This document shows, one piece after another, positions 62,401-64,000 of a stretch of DNA of 64,000 nt. The stretch is taken from NCBI GenBank assembly GCA_007449985.2, contig VIIQ02000187.1, forward strand, positions 1-64,000, read 5' to 3'. Made by a program: the position numbers and the translations under genes. How positions within the stretch are numbered: position 1 is the first letter of the stretch; the number at the start of each line of letters is the position of its first letter. This DNA is from Desmodesmus armatus (lineage: Eukaryota > Chlorophyta > Chlorophyceae > Sphaeropleales > Scenedesmaceae). Under the pieces are notes generated by a model. The model did not search any database, was not told the DNA's origin, and saw only the letters and a list, made by a program, of their open reading frames with translations.

Positions 62401-64000
62401 CTGGGTCCCTCAAGCTGTGGGGCTTTGAAGCCAGCTGGGGAGACATCCCCTCCAACCTGACTGTTGTACCATTCAGCCAAGGCTGGCAGGTGAGGTACAC
62501 ACGGTTGCTTGGCCATGCGTTGTGAAACAGCTGCCGCTGGATACTTGCCACCATATCACTGCAGTGTATGATGGTGGGTGCTCATCAAGCTTGCCTGAAG
62601 GCTGGCTGCCTGACTCAACACAGGCTGCGCACTTCAATGTTCGAAGCTTGGCAGCCGCTTTTGATCATGAGCACCAGTGACCTCCAGATGCTACGGGTGT
62701 CAACAGCAACATGATCAATCGCATTGCTAAGGTACACATGTCCATGTGCTGCTTTGTTGCCTGTTTTTGCGCACGTTGCCACATGCAGCAAGCCAACTTC
62801 ACTGTCACTGAAGCCGATATGGAAGCAGGGCAGGTTGACGTGTACGTCCAGCTTTCTGCGCGCTATGGCCTGCCATCCGACAACCACACCATCACCGCCA
62901 GGAGGAATGCAACTGTCAGGTTGCATGTGCAGCGCAGTATGGAGCTCCACATGATGCTGGAAAACCCAGCACAGAGCTGGGTCGACTCGGCAGGTGCGCC
63001 AAAGCCCCATCTTGGTTGCTGCTCGCATGAAGGCAGGGATACCTACCATCACACACGCTGTGCTTATGCTATCATAGCATGATGCTACTGTGGCTAGAGG
63101 TCGCCGTTTGATGCAAAGTGTAGGACCGCGTGGATATAAGGCAGAGCTTCAGCAAAACAGCGCAATTGGTTGATCTGTATCCACAATGATCACACTCCTA
63201 CTGTTGTACTCGCAGGGACTGTGGTGAACTTCATCCTGGTTGCCTACAACAGGTGTGGGCAGCTCTTGCTGACTTTGATCGCCTGGCATAACCACTAGCA
63301 TGCAACCAGCATGAATTTGCAGCGCAGTCACTTGATATGCACTCACAACCACCTCACGGCCCCTGCTGCACAATAACTGCGCTAATGCTGCCACCCTGAC
63401 GTGCATGTACTGAATAGCAGTGTGCGCTCGTGGGTCGTCCTGCCTGGTGTGGACGCAGGGGGAGTGTGACACTGCGCGATGTCAACATCACAGCCCAGGG
63501 TCATTACCAACAAAATGTGACGGTCACATGCCCTGCTGGCAACGGCACCGCACTCCTGCCAGGCAGCCATGTCAACTGCACAGGCACTTACACCGTGCAG
63601 CAGACAGACCTCGACAAAGGCTACCTTTACTTCTTCCCTAGTGGCAGCTTTGCAGGGCTCTATAATGCCGGCAGTCCCGGCAATGTGTGGATTGGGTCGT
63701 ACGCCATGCTGTCAGTCATGAGGACAGAGCATCTGGTGCTGGACGTGCTGGGTGGAAGTTGCATCAAGACGGTGGCCAGTAAGTGACCATATGACAGCTA
63801 GTCAAGCACTGTTGGATGTTGCAGCTACTGCCATGCGTACTACTTCAGCTGCAGCCTGGCTGAACCTACAGCTGGTGCTGTGCGGTGAACCTTCACAATG
63901 TACGCCTGCTTGCTTTTGGCACTTTTGTGCAGATGTGTCTACTATTGCTGCCAACGCTACGACTAGCACCGCCGACGGCTTTTATGCCGTCCAGTGTCTA
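50473..64000 (+). CDS. Gene F: giant secreted protein with Pro-rich stalk and at least 14 DUF7507/DUF11-like modules (3' end outside window)
   Basis: Proposed exons: 50473-50545, 50830-50889, 51029-51403, 52558-53853, 54158-54496, 54769-55116, 55330-55469, 55738-55930, 56343-56379, 56490-56842, 57059-57197, 57560-57744, 57939-58274, 58565-58984, 59251-59763, 59931-60269, 60413-60847, 61037-61465, 61658-62095, 62365-62489, 62789-62993, 63216-63252, 63459-63778, 63933 onward. The phases match throughout, about 2400 residues so far. The signal peptide is [19 protein letters not shown]. Residues 35-170 form the N-terminal domain shared with gene A, followed by a ([10 protein letters not shown])n stalk. 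Modules then begin with a strand such as [16 protein letters not shown] and end with [24 protein letters not shown] sequence, the DUF7507 signature best known from bacterial surface proteins. Many NxT/NxS sequons are present. The exon at 59931 ends at a weak GTTTTG donor, and the exon at 57560 at GTGCGC; these two ends are less certain. Confidence 0.82.
51404..52370 (+). repeat. Decaying tandem copies of gene F exon 3 end and splice donor
   Basis: The exon 3 end (GACGTCAGCAGCAGC ... TCATTGCTAG followed by GTAAGG) recurs with donors at 51593, 51827, 52041 and 52183, at spacings of 189, 234, 214 and 142 bp. A sixth remnant without donor is near 52320-52370. Some copies include the preceding codons for [14 protein letters not shown]. 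Confidence 0.9.
52382..52404 (+). repeat. Interstitial telomere-like repeat, three CCCTAAA units
   Basis: Three exact or near-exact CCCTAAA units directly follow the last decayed exon 3 copy. A shorter run (CTAAACCCTAAA) is at 54091-54104 in a later intron of the same gene. The orientation is opposite to the gene B copies. Confidence 0.8.
52563..53690 (+). repeat. 30-bp repeat encoding the [10 protein letters not shown] stalk of gene F
   Basis: About 38 units of 30 bp encode ten-residue repeats, mainly [10 protein letters not shown] with [10 protein letters not shown] and [10 protein letters not shown] variants. Higher-order arrangement is visible: blocks of the [10 protein letters not shown] type recur every few units. 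Such Pro/Ser tracts are usually hydroxylated and glycosylated rods in algal wall proteins. Two frames remain open across the repeat. Confidence 0.95.

Noticed and set aside
50473..64000. Bacterial contamination because DUF7507-type repeats are common in bacteria
   Set aside because: More than 20 introns with GT...AG borders and a link by homology to gene A show a nuclear eukaryotic gene.

Overview
The window is nuclear DNA of a green alga, most likely a core chlorophyte of the Chlamydomonadales type; the species cannot be named from sequence alone. The evidence is intron-dense genes with GT...AG junctions read by eye, a plastid-type HSP70 escort (zf-DNL) protein and a second protein with a transit-like N-terminus, hydroxyproline-type Pro/Ser stalks in secreted proteins, one TGTAA poly(A)-type motif, and TTTAGGG-like interstitial telomere motifs. 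Nothing looks prokaryotic in organisation. All gene models were built by joining splice sites that keep the reading frame and conserve family motifs; no transcript evidence was available.

Layout. 1-13576 is a head-to-tail satellite of a 1642-1643 bp unit (about 8.3 copies), nearly identical except for the first copy. 13814-24602 (minus) is a giant secreted mosaic protein, about 2310 residues, here called gene A. 26177-33207 (minus) is a secreted aldose 1-epimerase in 10 exons (gene B). 34264-39008 (minus) is a cis-prenyltransferase of the dehydrodolichyl diphosphate synthase type with a long Gln/Ala/Ser-rich tail (gene C). It is divergent from a DNL zinc-finger plastid protein at 39383-42429 (plus, gene D). 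44215-49895 (plus) is a probable plastid protein with a coiled coil and two peptidoglycan-binding-like domains (gene E). 50473 to beyond 64000 (plus) is a second giant secreted protein (gene F). Its N-terminal domain is clearly paralogous to that of gene A; it continues with a Pro-rich stalk and at least 14 DUF7507/DUF11-like beta-sandwich modules.

Genes A and F look like cell-wall or extracellular-matrix proteins assembled by exon duplication: almost every module is bounded by phase-1 introns. Genes B to E are unrelated single-copy genes. The most unusual property of the window is that many exons in several genes have tandem, partial copies of one end together with the adjoining splice site inside the neighbouring intron, often next to long poly-G or poly-C tracts. 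Some copies differ only by synonymous changes and would insert in frame. A small dispersed element with a covarying hairpin and a pair of competing terminal exons in the prenyltransferase are the other leads.
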